A stretch of DNA of 64,000 bases, taken from NCBI RefSeq assembly GCF_000269985.1, contig NC_016109.1:2852001-2916000 (forward strand), given 5' to 3'. Positions 1-8,774 of this stretch are shown in pieces (the stretch's first letter is position 1; every line of letters begins with the position of its first letter). Position numbers and translations under genes: made by a program. The notes beneath the pieces were generated by a model. It did not search any database, was not told where the DNA came from, and worked only from the letters and a program-made list of their open reading frames with translations. The DNA comes from Kitasatospora setae KM-6054 (GTDB taxonomy: Bacteria > Actinomycetota > Actinomycetes > Streptomycetales > Streptomycetaceae).

Positions 1-1228
1 TGAGCGCCACCAGCAGCACCCGGCCGTCGTGCGCGGCCACCGCGAGCTGCTTGCCGTCCGGCGAGGCCACCAGCGCGCGGACCCGGCCGAGCCGCCCGGC
101 CGCCAGCCGCCGCCGCTCCGCGCCGAGCACCGCCGGGGCGTACTCCAGCGCGTCGTCGCCGTCGGCGTCGGTGACCCAGACCGCGCCCTGCGCGCCGTCC
201 TCGCCCGGGACGACCCGGGCCAGCCGGTTCCGCACCCCGGGCGTCTCGTCCAGCACCCGGGCCGGGCCGTCCCGGTGGGTCAGCCAGTGCACGGTGCCGC
301 GGACCACCACGGCGGCGGCCCGGCCGGTGCGGTCCGGGGCGGCGGTCTCGACCTGTCCGGCGGCGGGCGTCGGGTGCGGGTGGCGCCGGGTCCGCGGCCC
401 GGCCGGGGCGACGTCCAGCGGGCGCGGCGCGGCGCCGTCCAGGTCGTCCAGCAGCCAGAGCCGGCCGGCCCGCTGCCAGACCACCCGGGTGCCGTCGGTG
501 GCGGCCTGCCGGTCGTAGAAGCCGTCCCCGGCGGGGCTGTGCGCCCGCAGGTCGGAGCCGTCCGGGAGGCTGGAGTACAGCCGTCCGGTGCCCTCGTGGT
601 CGGACAGGAACGCGATCCGGTCGCCGACCCACATCGGGCACTCCAGCTGCCCGTCCAGGCCGGCGTGCAGGGGTTCGAACCCGGCCGCGCCGATCCACAG
701 CCGCCCGGCCCGGCCGCCCCGGTAGCGCTTCCAGTGCGCGGCCTCCCGGTTGTGGGTGCCGAGCAGCACCCGCCCGCCGCTCGCGCCCTCCGGCACCGGC
801 TCGAAGGCCAGCGCGCCGATCGGCCCGTACGGCAGCCGCTCCGGCTCCCCGCCGTCCAGCGGCAGCGCGAACGCCCAGGTCCGGCGGATCGTCTCCTGCC
901 CGGCGGCGGTGATCGCGACCGGCCGCCCGTCGGCGGTCCAGCCGACCAGCGCGGTGAACGGGCTGCCCCAGTACGTCAGCCGCCGGGCGGGGCCGCCCTC
1001 GACCGCCCCGACGTGCACCTCCGGCGCGCCGTCCCGGGTCGAGGTCCACGCCAGCGACCGCCCGTCCGGCGAGAACCGCGGTGTCGCCACGGGCGCCCGG
1101 TCGGCCGTCAACCGCCAGGCCCGGCCGCCCTCCAGCGGCGCCAGCCAGACGTCGTCCTCGGCGACGAAGGCCACGACGTCGCCATGCAGGTGGGGGTGGC
1201 GCAGGTAGCCGCGCGTCGATTCCGTCAT
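1..1228 (-). CDS. Tricorn-type protease homolog (S41 family), N-terminal part only
   Basis: The first 409 codons are visible; the gene runs off the left edge. The protein opens MTESTRGYLRHPHLHGDVV and continues with repeated WD/propeller-like strands (FSPDGRSLAWTS, TADGRPVAIT, VASPDGKQLAVA). This is the N-terminal beta-propeller of tricorn proteases, which degrade peptides downstream of the proteasome; the PDZ and S41 catalytic parts lie outside the window. No clear Shine-Dalgarno precedes the ATG. Instead ACCCTA at 1235-1240 (TAGGGT on the coding strand) lies 6 nt upstream, with CTGACG 19 nt further, so a leaderless mRNA is likely. Family assignment comes from the propeller and from the known neighbourhood next to rsmE-dnaJ-hrcA; the catalytic residues cannot be seen. 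Confidence 0.75.
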   Translation of the reverse strand, partial: MTESTRGYLRHPHLHGDVVAFVAEDDVWLAPLEGGRAWRLTADRAPVATPRFSPDGRSLAWTSTRDGAPEVHVGAVEGGPARRLTYWGSPFTALVGWTADGRPVAITAAGQETIRRTWAFALPLDGGEPERLPYGPIGALAFEPVPEGASGGRVLLGTHNREAAHWKRYRGGRAGRLWIGAAGFEPLHAGLDGQLECPMWVGDRIAFLSDHEGTGRLYSSLPDGSDLRAHSPAGDGFYDRQAATDGTRVVWQRAGRLWLLDDLDGAAPRPLDVAPAGPRTRRHPHPTPAAGQVETAAPDRTGRAAAVVVRGTVHWLTHRDGPARVLDETPGVRNRLARVVPGEDGAQGAVWVTDADGDDALEYAPAVLGAERRRLAAGRLGRVRALVASPDGKQLAVAAHDGRVLLVAL

Positions 1229-1315
1229 CCTGCCACCCTAGGGCGCCCGGCTCACCGAACGTCAGAGGTTGCGGGACCACGCGGTTGCCGGTTCCGGAAC
1301 CCCGGCCCCGCGGAC

Positions 1316-2059
1316 CTACCCCCAGCGCCCGGTGCGCCCGAGCAGCAGCGCGCCGGCCGCGACGCCCGCCGTGGAGGTGCGCAGCACGGACGGGCCGAGC
1401 CGGTACGGGGCGGCGCCGGCCTCCGCGAAGGCGGCGATCTCGTCCGGGGAGACGCCGCCCTCGGGCCCGACCACCAGGACGATCTCGCCGGCCGCCGGGA
1501 GGTCCGCGCCGGCCAGCGGCAGCGCGCCCTCCTCGTGCAGGACGGCGGCGAAGTCCGCGGCGGCGAGCAGCGGCAGCAGCTGCCGGGTGGTGAGGGCGTC
1601 GCCGACCTCGGGGAAGCGCAGCCGCCTGGCCTGCTTGCCGGCCTCGCGCGCGGTGGCCCGCCACTTGGCGAGCGCCTTGGCGCCGCGCTCGCCCTTCCAC
1701 TGGGTGATGCAGCGGGAGGCGGCCCAGGGCACGATCGCGTCGACGCCGGCCTCGGTCATGGTCTCGACGGCGAGTTCGCCGCGGTCGCCCTTGGGCAGCG
1801 CCTGGACGACGGTGATCCGGGGCGCGGGGGCGGGTTCCTCGCGGACGGCGGCGACCAGCACGTCGAGGGCGTCCTTGCCGTGCAGCGCGCTGACGGTGCC
1901 GTCGGCGCCGCGGCCGCGGCCGTCGGCGAGGGTGAGCGCCTCGCCGGGCTGGAGGCGCTTGACGGCGGCGGCGTGCCGGCCCTCGGCGCCGTCGAGGCGG
2001 ACGGTCGTGCCGGGGGCGGCCCCCGTCAGGTCGTCGACGACGAACACGGGTGCGGTCAT
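1316..2059 (-). CDS. rsmE: 16S rRNA (uracil1498-N3)-methyltransferase RsmE
   Basis: A 247-residue SPOUT-class methyltransferase that methylates N3 of U1498 in 16S rRNA of the assembled 30S subunit, using SAM. Its C-terminal half carries the family signatures VVGPEGGVSPDE and LGPSVLRTSTA, which form the trefoil-knot SAM site; the N-terminal part is the PUA-like RNA-binding domain. The ATG at 2059 (MTAPVFVVDD) is preceded by GAGAGGA about 12 nt upstream. An in-frame TTG 45 nt further upstream has no such support. It follows dnaJ on the same strand after about 110 nt and is probably the last gene of the hrcA-dnaJ unit, a common actinobacterial arrangement. Confidence 0.93.
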   Translation of the reverse strand: MTAPVFVVDDLTGAAPGTTVRLDGAEGRHAAAVKRLQPGEALTLADGRGRGADGTVSALHGKDALDVLVAAVREEPAPAPRITVVQALPKGDRGELAVETMTEAGVDAIVPWAASRCITQWKGERGAKALAKWRATAREAGKQARRLRFPEVGDALTTRQLLPLLAAADFAAVLHEEGALPLAGADLPAAGEIVLVVGPEGGVSPDEIAAFAEAGAAPYRLGPSVLRTSTAGVAAGALLLGRTGRWG

Positions 2060-2171
2060 CGGGGCAGCGGTCCTCTCAGCAGGAGCCCATCGCGGGGCCG
2101 TCAAAAAAACCGGCCGGGACCGGCGGGGGCACGCAGCCCCTGCGCCGTTCCCGGCCCGGGTCGTACGGGTC

Positions 2172-3305
2172 TCACCGGCCGTTGAAGGCGTCCTTCAGCC
2201 GGGAGAACAGGCCCTGCTGGCCGGGCGCGAACTGCCCGGAGGGACGCTCCTCGCCGCGCAGCATGGCGAGCCGCCGCAGCAGCTCCTCCTGCTCCGGGTC
2301 GAGCTTGGTGGGCGTCTGCACCTCGACGTGCACTATCAGGTCGCCCCGGCCGCCGCCGCGCAGGTGGGTGATGCCGCGGCCGTGCAGCGGGATCGACTGG
2401 CCGGACTGGGTGCCGGGCCGGATGTCGACCTCCTCCAGGCCGTCCAGGGTCTGCAGCGGCACCTGGGTGCCGAGCGACGCTGCGGTCATCGGGATGGTGA
2501 CGGTGCAGTGCAGGTCGTCGCCGCGCCGCTGGAAGGTCGGGTGGCTGGTCTCGGCGATCTCGACGTACAGGTCGCCGGCCGGGCCGCCGCCGGGGCCGAC
2601 CTCGCCCTCGCCGGCCAGCTGGATCCGGGTGCCGTTGTCGACGCCGGCCGGGATCTTGACGGTGAGGGTGCGGCGGGCGCGGACCCGGCCGTCGCCGGCG
2701 CACTCGGGGCACGGGGTCGGGACGACGGTGCCGAAGCCCTGGCACTGCGGGCAGGGGCGGGAGGTCATGACCTGGCCCAGGAAGGACCGGGTGACCTGGG
2801 AGACCTCGCCCTTGCCGCGGCACATGTCGCAGGTCTGCGCGGAGGTGCCGGGCGCGGCGCCCTCGCCGCTGCAGGTGGTACAGGTGACGGCGGTGTCGAC
2901 CTGGAGTTCCTTGGTGGTGCCGAAGGCGGCCTCCTCCAGGGTGATCTCCAGCCGGATCATGGCGTCCTGGCCGCGGCGGGTGCGCGAGCGCGGGCCGCGC
3001 TGGCCGGTCGCGGCGCCGAAGAAGGCGTCCATGATGTCGGAGAAGCCGAACCCGGCCGCTCCGGCGCCGAAGCCGCCCCCGCCGCCGGGCGACAGCGGGT
3101 CGCCGCCGAGGTCGTAGACCTGACGCTTCTGCGGGTCGGAGAGCACCTCGTAGGCGGCGTTGATCTCCTTGAACCGCTCCTGCGTCTTCGGGTCCGGGTT
3201 GACGTCCGGGTGCAGTTCACGGGCGAGGCGCCGGAACGCCTTCTTGATCTCGTCCTGCCCCGCGTCGCGTCGGACGCCGAGTACCGCGTAGTAGTCCGTG
3301 GCCAC
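2172..3305 (-). CDS. dnaJ: Chaperone protein DnaJ (the hrcA-linked second DnaJ)
   Basis: A 377-residue type I Hsp40 that delivers substrates to DnaK and stimulates its ATPase. The J domain has HPD at residues 32-34. A glycine-rich linker with FGFSDIMDAFFG follows, then four CxxCxGxG zinc-binding repeats (CTTCSGEG, CDMCRGKG, CPQCQGFG, CPECAGDG), then the C-terminal substrate-binding domains. I chose GTG at 3305 (MATDYYAVLG); a TTG one codon earlier is possible. It lies 81 bp downstream of hrcA. In Streptomyces albus a second dnaJ is cotranscribed with hrcA, and this gene fits that locus. Heat induction through the upstream CIRCE element is expected. Confidence 0.95.
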   Translation of the reverse strand: MATDYYAVLGVRRDAGQDEIKKAFRRLARELHPDVNPDPKTQERFKEINAAYEVLSDPQKRQVYDLGGDPLSPGGGGGFGAGAAGFGFSDIMDAFFGAATGQRGPRSRTRRGQDAMIRLEITLEEAAFGTTKELQVDTAVTCTTCSGEGAAPGTSAQTCDMCRGKGEVSQVTRSFLGQVMTSRPCPQCQGFGTVVPTPCPECAGDGRVRARRTLTVKIPAGVDNGTRIQLAGEGEVGPGGGPAGDLYVEIAETSHPTFQRRGDDLHCTVTIPMTAASLGTQVPLQTLDGLEEVDIRPGTQSGQSIPLHGRGITHLRGGGRGDLIVHVEVQTPTKLDPEQEELLRRLAMLRGEERPSGQFAPGQQGLFSRLKDAFNGR

Positions 3306-3386
3306 CAAATGCTCCGCTTTGTTCCGCCTCTTGAAGTGCCTGCGACAGCACGCTGCCTGTTGCGCCGTTCCGCTGCGCCGTTGCCG

Positions 3387-4460
3387 TTACGACTCCGCCA
3401 GGATCTGGCCGACGTACCGTGCCACCGCGCGCACCGCCCCCATTGTGCCCGGGTAATCCATCCGGGTCGGACCGATCACTCCCAGTTTTGCCACGCTCTG
3501 GTCGCCCGAACCGTAACCGACCGAGACGACGGACGTGGAATTGAGCCCCTCGTAGGCGATCTCGTGGCCGATCCGGACCGTCATCGCCGAGTCCGTCGTC
3601 TCACCCAGCAGGCGCAACAGCACCACCTGCTCCTCCAGGGCCTCCAGGACCGGGCGGATGGTGAGCGGGAAGTCGTGGCCGAAGCGGGTCAGGTTGGCGG
3701 TGCCCGCCAGCATGATCCGCTCCTCGTTCTGTTCGGCCAGGGCCTCGAACAGGACCGTCAGCACGGTGCTGACGGTGGGCCGGTCGGCGGGCTCGAAGCC
3801 GGCCGGCAGGTCCTCCAGGACGGTCGGCACCTCGGGCAGCCGGCAGCCGCCCGCCATGCCGTTCAGCCTGGCCCGCAGATCGCCGAGCAGGGCCTCGCCG
3901 ACCGGGGCGGGGCAGTCGACCATCCGCTGTTCGACCCGGCCGGTGTTGGTGATCAGCACCAGCATCAGCTTGGTCGGGGTGAGCGACACCAGTTCGATGT
4001 GCCGCACGGTGGAACGGGTCAGCGACGGGTACTGGACGACCGCGACCTGCCGGGTCAGCTGCGCGAGCAGCCGCACCGTCCGGGCCACCACGTCGTGCAG
4101 GTCGACCGCGCCCTCCAGGAAGTGCCGGATCGCCCGGCGCTCCGGCGGGGTCATCGGCTTGACCTCGGCCAGCCGGTCGACGAACAGCCGGTAGCCCTTG
4201 TCGGTGGGGATCCGGCCCGCACTGGTGTGCGGCTGGTGGATGTACCCCTCCTCCTCCAGCGCGGCCATGTCGTTGCGGACGGTGGCCGGGGAGACGCCCA
4301 GGTTGTGGCGCTCCACCAGGGCCTTGGAGCCGACCGGCTCCTCGGTGCCCACGTAGTCCTGGACGATCGCCCGGAGCACCGCGAGCCGCCGCTCGTCGAG
4401 CGGTCGGACGGACGGCCGCGGGTCGATCAGTCGGCCGTCGGGCTTGCCGTCGTCCGGCAT
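3387..4460 (-). CDS. hrcA: Heat-inducible transcription repressor HrcA
   Basis: A 357-residue repressor that binds CIRCE operators and needs GroEL for activity. The N-terminal winged helix spans about residues 22-95 ([20 protein letters not shown], then [18 protein letters not shown] and [13 protein letters not shown]). A GAF-like middle domain and a conserved C-terminus ([20 protein letters not shown]) follow. The ATG at 4460 has a strong GGAGGTG 9-10 nt upstream. This gives about 19 extra N-terminal residues compared with the usual start near [10 protein letters not shown], but no other start codon with an RBS is available. The gene heads hrcA-dnaJ-rsmE, with a perfect CIRCE 48 bp upstream of the start, so it is very probably autoregulated. 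Confidence 0.95.
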   Translation of the reverse strand: MPDDGKPDGRLIDPRPSVRPLDERRLAVLRAIVQDYVGTEEPVGSKALVERHNLGVSPATVRNDMAALEEEGYIHQPHTSAGRIPTDKGYRLFVDRLAEVKPMTPPERRAIRHFLEGAVDLHDVVARTVRLLAQLTRQVAVVQYPSLTRSTVRHIELVSLTPTKLMLVLITNTGRVEQRMVDCPAPVGEALLGDLRARLNGMAGGCRLPEVPTVLEDLPAGFEPADRPTVSTVLTVLFEALAEQNEERIMLAGTANLTRFGHDFPLTIRPVLEALEEQVVLLRLLGETTDSAMTVRIGHEIAYEGLNSTSVVSVGYGSGDQSVAKLGVIGPTRMDYPGTMGAVRAVARYVGQILAES

Positions 4461-4508
4461 GGGGCACGCACCTCCGTCGTCGTCCGTCGTTCCGCTGTCC
4501 GGGCCGGC

Positions 4509-4535
4509 CTGGCACTCAACCGGTCAGAGTGCCAG
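4509..4535. promoter_or_regulatory. CIRCE operator for HrcA
   Basis: CTGGCACTC, nine bases, then GAGTGCCAG: a perfect 9-N9-9 inverted repeat. Seven of nine bases of the left arm match the general CIRCE consensus TTAGCACTC, and the N9 spacer is exact. It lies 48-75 bp upstream of the hrcA start, where a bound repressor would block initiation or elongation of the hrcA-dnaJ transcript. Confidence 0.93.
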
Positions 4536-4761
4536 CACCGTATCTGCCAGTGTACGGCCCGGGCCTGACGGCAGGAACGGTCCGCCCGCGTGATCCTCGT
4601 CCGAATGCGGCCCGCCCGGGCGCCCGGCGTGTCGGGTTCCGGGCGGATTCGACCCGTTTCGGATGGTGCCCGCGGGCCCGGCCGGTGGCAGCATCGAAGG
4701 CGAGCGGGGCGGCCGGCCGAGCGGCCGGGTCCGGCCCGCGCGAGGCAGAGGAGGAGCAGCG

Positions 4762-5682
4762 ATGTCGGCGTCCCGGCACTCCCGGTTCACCCCCGACCGC
4801 GGCCTGACCGGCCGGATGGTCACCACCATGTTCCTGATCGGACTGGTCTACGTCGGCTTCACCGGCCTGCTGATCGTGCTGCTGCGCGGCGCCTGGCCGC
4901 TGGTCGTGCTGATCTCCGGCGGCCTGTTCGTCGCCCAGTTCTGGTTCTCCGACAGGATCACCGAGCGGGCGATGGGCGCCCACCGGGTGACCCCCGAGCA
5001 GTACCCGCAGCTGCACGGCGCGGTCGACCGGCTCTGCGCGCTGGCCGACATGCCCAAACCCCGGGTCGCGGTCGCCGACAACGACATGCCCAACGCCTTC
5101 GCCACCGGCCGCAACCCGCAGAACGCGGTGATCTGCGTGACCACCGGCCTGCTGCGCCGGCTGGAGCCGGAGGAGCTGGAGGGCGTGCTGGCCCACGAGC
5201 TGTCGCACGTCGCGCACCGGGACGTCGCGGTGATGACGGTCGCCGGGTTCCTCGGCGTGCTGGCCGGCGCGATGACCAGGATCGCCCTGTACGGCGGCAT
5301 GATGGGCGGCGGCAACCGGAACAGCAACGACCAGAACGCGGCGATCGCGATGGTGCTGGTCCCGCTCGCCTCGATGGTGGTGTACGCGATCAGCTTCCTG
5401 CTGACCAGGCTGCTGTCCCGCTACCGCGAACTGGCCGCCGACCGGGCCGCCGCCCAGCTGACCGGCCGGCCCGCCGCGCTGGCCTCGGCGCTGACCAAGG
5501 TCACCGGGCAGATCGCCGCCATCCCGACCAAGGACCTGCGGCAGGCCCAGCCGTACAACGCCTTCTACTTCGCCCCGGCCCTCAGCGCCAAGGAGGCCGC
5601 CTCCCGGCTGTTCTCCACCCACCCGTCGCTGGAGCAGCGGCTGGCGCAGCTGCGGAAGGTCTCCGACGAACTCGGGCAGTGA
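4762..5682 (+). CDS. htpX: Membrane zinc metalloprotease HtpX (M48B)
   Basis: A 306-residue integral-membrane protease of the HtpX type, which removes misfolded membrane proteins under envelope stress. Two hydrophobic segments lie near residues 18-60 (MFLIGLVYVGFTGLLIVLL and PLVVLISGGLFVAQFWF). The zinc motif HELSH is at residues 145-149 and a third-ligand Glu is likely in ELAADRAA (about residue 223). Two more hydrophobic stretches follow the motif. ATG 4762 has AGAGGAGGAG 5-14 nt upstream; an in-frame ATG at 4663 has none. The next gene encodes a PspAB-like protein, supporting a membrane-stress role. Confidence 0.93.
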   Translation: MSASRHSRFTPDRGLTGRMVTTMFLIGLVYVGFTGLLIVLLRGAWPLVVLISGGLFVAQFWFSDRITERAMGAHRVTPEQYPQLHGAVDRLCALADMPKPRVAVADNDMPNAFATGRNPQNAVICVTTGLLRRLEPEELEGVLAHELSHVAHRDVAVMTVAGFLGVLAGAMTRIALYGGMMGGGNRNSNDQNAAIAMVLVPLASMVVYAISFLLTRLLSRYRELAADRAAAQLTGRPAALASALTKVTGQIAAIPTKDLRQAQPYNAFYFAPALSAKEAASRLFSTHPSLEQRLAQLRKVSDELGQ

Positions 5683-5692
5683 GCCCGGCCGT

Positions 5693-5751
5693 CCGACGAA
5701 CCGACCACCGAACCGACCACCCGACGAACCGACGACCCGACGAACCGAGGA
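5693..5751. repeat. Short imperfect tandem repeat between htpX and pspAB-like gene
   Basis: The 78-bp intergenic gap is almost entirely built from copies of CCGACGAACCGAC separated by 2-4 bases, about four imperfect units. It ends in the GAGGAG that serves as ribosome binding site of the next gene. Probably replication-slippage sequence; no hairpin is evident. Confidence 0.7.
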
Positions 5752-5760
5752 GCGCTGCAC

Positions 5761-6348
5761 GTGGGATTCCTGGACGCCCTGTTCGGCCGGAGCAAGCCGG
5801 TCAAGCCCGACCTCGACCAGCTGTTCGGCGTCCCGTCGGCGGCACTGACCCTGCGGGCCGCCAAGGGCTTCCTGCCGACCGGCCTCGGCTCGGTCTGCTT
5901 CGCCGCCGTCGAGGGCGCCGCGTTCACCGAGGTCCAGCAGCAGGTCCGGGCCCTGCTGGACGCGGACACCGCACGCGGCGGCGTCCCCGTCGAGGCGTCC
6001 CGGGACGCCTACGGGTACTCCTGGCTGCTCGCCCGGCACACCCCGGACGAGCTGCCCGACCTGGTCAACGACCTGCACGCGGTCAACAGCGAACTGGAGG
6101 CGAACGGCTTCGGCCCGCAACTGCTCTGCTCGCTGGTCGCCTTCCGGGACGCCGAGGGCCGCTCGCTGGCCCTGGTCTACCTGTACAAGCGCGGCACCTT
6201 CTACCCGATGTGCAAGGTCGCCGGGCAGGAGAAGCGCGACAACCCGCTGGAGATCGAGGTCTCGAACCTGCTCCGCGACGACCTCCGGATCGAACCCGAC
6301 CTCTCCCGCTGGTTCCCGGTCTGGGGCGCCCCCGGCCTGGAGGGGTAG
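5761..6348 (+). CDS. pspAB: PspA-associated protein PspAB-like
   Basis: A 195-residue soluble protein without signal peptide or membrane span (MGFLDALFGRSKPVKPDLDQ). It resembles the PspAB family, which in actinobacteria sits next to htpX and is assigned to the phage-shock/envelope-stress network; its biochemistry is not established. The GTG start at 5761 is preceded by GAGGAG about 8 nt upstream. It begins 78 bp after htpX on the same strand, so the two are probably one operon. The gene symbol rests on family recognition and context rather than a catalytic motif. Confidence 0.8.
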   Translation: MGFLDALFGRSKPVKPDLDQLFGVPSAALTLRAAKGFLPTGLGSVCFAAVEGAAFTEVQQQVRALLDADTARGGVPVEASRDAYGYSWLLARHTPDELPDLVNDLHAVNSELEANGFGPQLLCSLVAFRDAEGRSLALVYLYKRGTFYPMCKVAGQEKRDNPLEIEVSNLLRDDLRIEPDLSRWFPVWGAPGLEG

Positions 6349-6366
6349 CCGCACCGACCGCGGAGG

Positions 6367-7089
6367 TCAGGGCCTCGGCGCGGCCCGGTAGGCGGCCACC
6401 GCCGCGTCGACCAGGATCGGCAGCCGCTCGGCCTCCCCCCGGCCGGCGACCTCCTGCACCACCAGCAGCACGTCGCCGTCGCGCAGCACGGCGATCCGGT
6501 CGGTCAGCACCGGGTCGCCGGCCGCGTCGACCTGGGCGGCCCGCAGCAGCAGGCCGCCGCCGAGCGGTTCGACGGTGACCCGCCGCTCGCTCCGGACGCC
6601 GTCGGCGAACACCGGTCCGGGCGAGGCGCAGCGCAGCGCGACGGCCCGCAGGTCGGCCAGCACCCCGGCGGCCCGGCCGGGCGGGTAGCGCTCCAGCGAC
6701 TGCCGGCCGTACCAGCCCCGGCTCCCGCCCGCGGCCGGGAGCCCGGCCAGCCCGACCGCGGCCTCCTCCAGCGCCGGGGCGTACCGGGCCAGGAAGGGGG
6801 TGGAGTTCAGCTCCTCGCAGGGCATCCGGGCCAGCGACTCCGTCGGCTGCCGGTCGAGCGGATCGGACCCGCCCGAACCGCCGGAGCCGTCCGAACCGTC
6901 CGAGTCGTCCGAGTCGTCGGCGCCGGTGACCAGCCCGTAGCCCGCCGGCAGCCGTTCCGCGGTCAGCAGCCCGTCCCGCAGCTCGCGCGGGGCCCGCCCC
7001 GCGACCGCGTCCCCGCCGCCGCTCGCGCACCCGGCCGCGCCGAGCACCACCGCGACGGCCACCGCCGCCGCCCGCCACCGTCCGCGCAC
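6367..7089 (-). CDS. Putative secreted lipoprotein
   Basis: A 240-residue protein starting at GTG 7089 (MRGRWRAAAVAVAVVLGAAGC), with GGAGG some 11-16 nt upstream. The first 21 residues are a signal peptide with two early Arg, a hydrophobic core and a lipobox-like GAAGC, so Cys21 is the probable lipidation site. A Ser/Asp/Gly run at about residues 58-75 (DDSDDSDGSDGSGGSGGSD) looks like a linker to a globular domain containing two further Cys. No enzyme motif is recognised. It converges on the pspAB-like gene with an 18-bp gap and diverges from the DUF3097 gene. Confidence 0.75.
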   Translation of the reverse strand: MRGRWRAAAVAVAVVLGAAGCASGGGDAVAGRAPRELRDGLLTAERLPAGYGLVTGADDSDDSDGSDGSGGSGGSDPLDRQPTESLARMPCEELNSTPFLARYAPALEEAAVGLAGLPAAGGSRGWYGRQSLERYPPGRAAGVLADLRAVALRCASPGPVFADGVRSERRVTVEPLGGGLLLRAAQVDAAGDPVLTDRIAVLRDGDVLLVVQEVAGRGEAERLPILVDAAVAAYRAAPRP

Positions 7090-7230
7090 CTGTCCCGCCC
7101 CTCCGCCCGCCGTCCGCCGTTCACCGTCCGCCGCCCTGGACGGCAATATGCCACGCCCCGCCCGACCGGAACAGCGCCCGCCCGCGCCGGGCCGGGCTGA
7201 CGCGGCGTCGGCTTCCGTAGACTGCCGCCC

Positions 7231-8079
7231 ATGCGGAGCAGGGAGTACGGGCCGGATCTGACCCCGCCGTGGAAGCGGCAGCAGCCGGCGCCCGAGGTGG
7301 CGGCGGAGCGGGACCTCGTGGTGGAGGAGGCGGCGACCGGGTTCTGCGGGGCGGTGGTGCGCTGCGAGCGGACCGCCGAGGGGTTGACCGTCACCCTGGA
7401 GGACCGGTTCGGCAAGCACCGGGTGTTCCCGCTGGTGCCGCGCGGCTTCCTGCTGGAGGGCCGGCCGGTGACGCTGGTGCGCCCGGCCGCGGCGGCGCCG
7501 GCCCCGCCGCGCGGACCGGGGCTGACCGCGTCGGGTTCGGTCGCGGTGCCGGGGGCCCGGGCCCGGGTGGCCCGGGAGTCGCGGATCTACGTCGAGGGCC
7601 GGCACGACGCCGAGCTGGTCGAACGGGTCTGGGGCGACGACCTGCGGATCGAGGGCGTGGTGGTGGAGTACCTGGAGGGCGTCGACGACCTGCCCGCGAT
7701 CGTCGCGGACTTCGCCCCCGGCCCGGGCCGCCGCCTGGGCGTGCTGGTCGACCACCTGCTGCCGGGCACCAAGGAGCACCGGATCGCCGAACGGGTGACC
7801 GGCGACCACGTGCTGGTCGTCGGCCACCCGTACGTGGACGTCTGGCAGGCCGTGAAACCCACCGCCGTGGGCATCCCGGCCTGGCCGGAGGTCCCGCGCG
7901 GGGAGGTGTGGAAGGAGGGCGTCTGCCGCCGCCTGGGCTGGCCGGTGGACACCCCCGCCGCCTGGAAGCGGATCCTCGCCGCGGTCGACGGCTGGAAGGA
8001 CCTGGAGCCGGAACTGCTCGGCCGGGTCGAGGAGTTGATCGACTTCGTGACCCTCCCGGGCGGGGACCGAGCGAGCTAG
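7231..8079 (+). CDS. DUF3097 family protein
   Basis: A 282-residue conserved actinobacterial protein. The N-terminal section (MRSREYGPDLTPPWKRQQ) is typical of DUF3097. The central part has alternating strands and helices (RIYVEGRHDAELVERVWGDD; LGVLVDHLLPGTKEHRIAE; DHVLVVGHPYVDVWQAVKP) that recall a Toprim-like fold: E in YVEGRHD and D in VDHL could be metal ligands. That is my inference; no function is established. No Shine-Dalgarno is present. TAGACT at 7218-7223 lies 7 nt before the ATG, suggesting a leaderless transcript. Its TAG stop shares the palindrome CTAG (8076-8079) with the stop of the convergent gene. Confidence 0.85.
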   Translation: MRSREYGPDLTPPWKRQQPAPEVAAERDLVVEEAATGFCGAVVRCERTAEGLTVTLEDRFGKHRVFPLVPRGFLLEGRPVTLVRPAAAAPAPPRGPGLTASGSVAVPGARARVARESRIYVEGRHDAELVERVWGDDLRIEGVVVEYLEGVDDLPAIVADFAPGPGRRLGVLVDHLLPGTKEHRIAERVTGDHVLVVGHPYVDVWQAVKPTAVGIPAWPEVPRGEVWKEGVCRRLGWPVDTPAAWKRILAAVDGWKDLEPELLGRVEELIDFVTLPGGDRAS

Positions 8080-8774
8080 GCGAGCGCGATCGGCTTGGCC
8101 GGCGTGACCGACGCGGCCGGCGGGGACGGCGTGGACGGCGTGGCCGGCAGGTCGGTCGGGCTGCCCGACTGCGGGCTGCCCGGCGGGGGGACGAAGCCCG
8201 GGGCGTCCGGGATCATCCGCGGCACGCAGGCCGGCACCTCGTCCACCAGCCAGGTGAGGAACGTGAAGCCCCTGCCCACCCCGTGCTCGATCACCAGCAG
8301 CAGCGTCTTGCCGGCCGGGACGTCCTTGGGATCGAACCGCACGCTGGGTCCGCCTGAGAGGCGCATCGCGAGGGGTTCGGCCGAGTCCAGGGGTGACGCC
8401 GACGGGCACGTGTCGGTGTCGTGCGCGACTTCGAATCCGGCCGCCTTCACGCCGTGCGCGCGCACCGCGGCGACCATGCCGTCCAGGCCGTCAGGGTCGA
8501 ACAGCCGGATCGCGATGGTGCCGTCGGACTCCTCGGTGACCGCGTACGCGGCGTTGCCGCCGTGGGCGCCGCCGAGCGCGGCGGGCAGCACCAGGGCGGC
8601 GGTGACGGCAGCCGCGCCGACCGCGAGGGCGGCGAGCAGCGGGCGGCGCGCCCGGCGGCGGCGGGGGGCGGGGGCGGTGCTCCCGGCGGCGCGTTCGGCG
8701 GCCAGCGCGATCAGTTCCTCGCCGAGCGCGCGCTCGAAGCGGGTGGTGGACGGGGTGTGGTCGGTGCTGGTCAC
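8076..8774 (-). CDS. Single-span membrane protein coupled to an ECF sigma factor
   Basis: A 232-residue protein: cytoplasmic N-terminus (TRFERALGEELIALAAERAA), an Arg-rich stop-transfer (RRRRARR), one membrane span at about residues 46-68 and an extracytoplasmic C-terminal domain with two Cys (TCPSAS; EVPACVPRM) and a Pro/Ser-rich tail. GTG 8774 overlaps the sigma-factor stop by four bases (GTGA), so it is translationally coupled. Position and topology suggest an anti-sigma factor, but the zinc-binding HxxxCxxC motif of ZAS proteins is absent. It resembles small membrane proteins often found behind ECF sigma genes in Streptomyces. Anti-sigma function is inference. Confidence 0.8.
   Translation of the reverse strand: MTSTDHTPSTTRFERALGEELIALAAERAAGSTAPAPRRRRARRPLLAALAVGAAAVTAALVLPAALGGAHGGNAAYAVTEESDGTIAIRLFDPDGLDGMVAAVRAHGVKAAGFEVAHDTDTCPSASPLDSAEPLAMRLSGGPSVRFDPKDVPAGKTLLLVIEHGVGRGFTFLTWLVDEVPACVPRMIPDAPGFVPPPGSPQSGSPTDLPATPSTPSPPAASVTPAKPIALA

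Noticed and set aside
5683..5760. CRISPR-like short repeats between htpX and the pspAB-like gene
   Set aside because: Units are about 13 bp with 2-4 bp between them, far too short for repeats and spacers; no cas genes.
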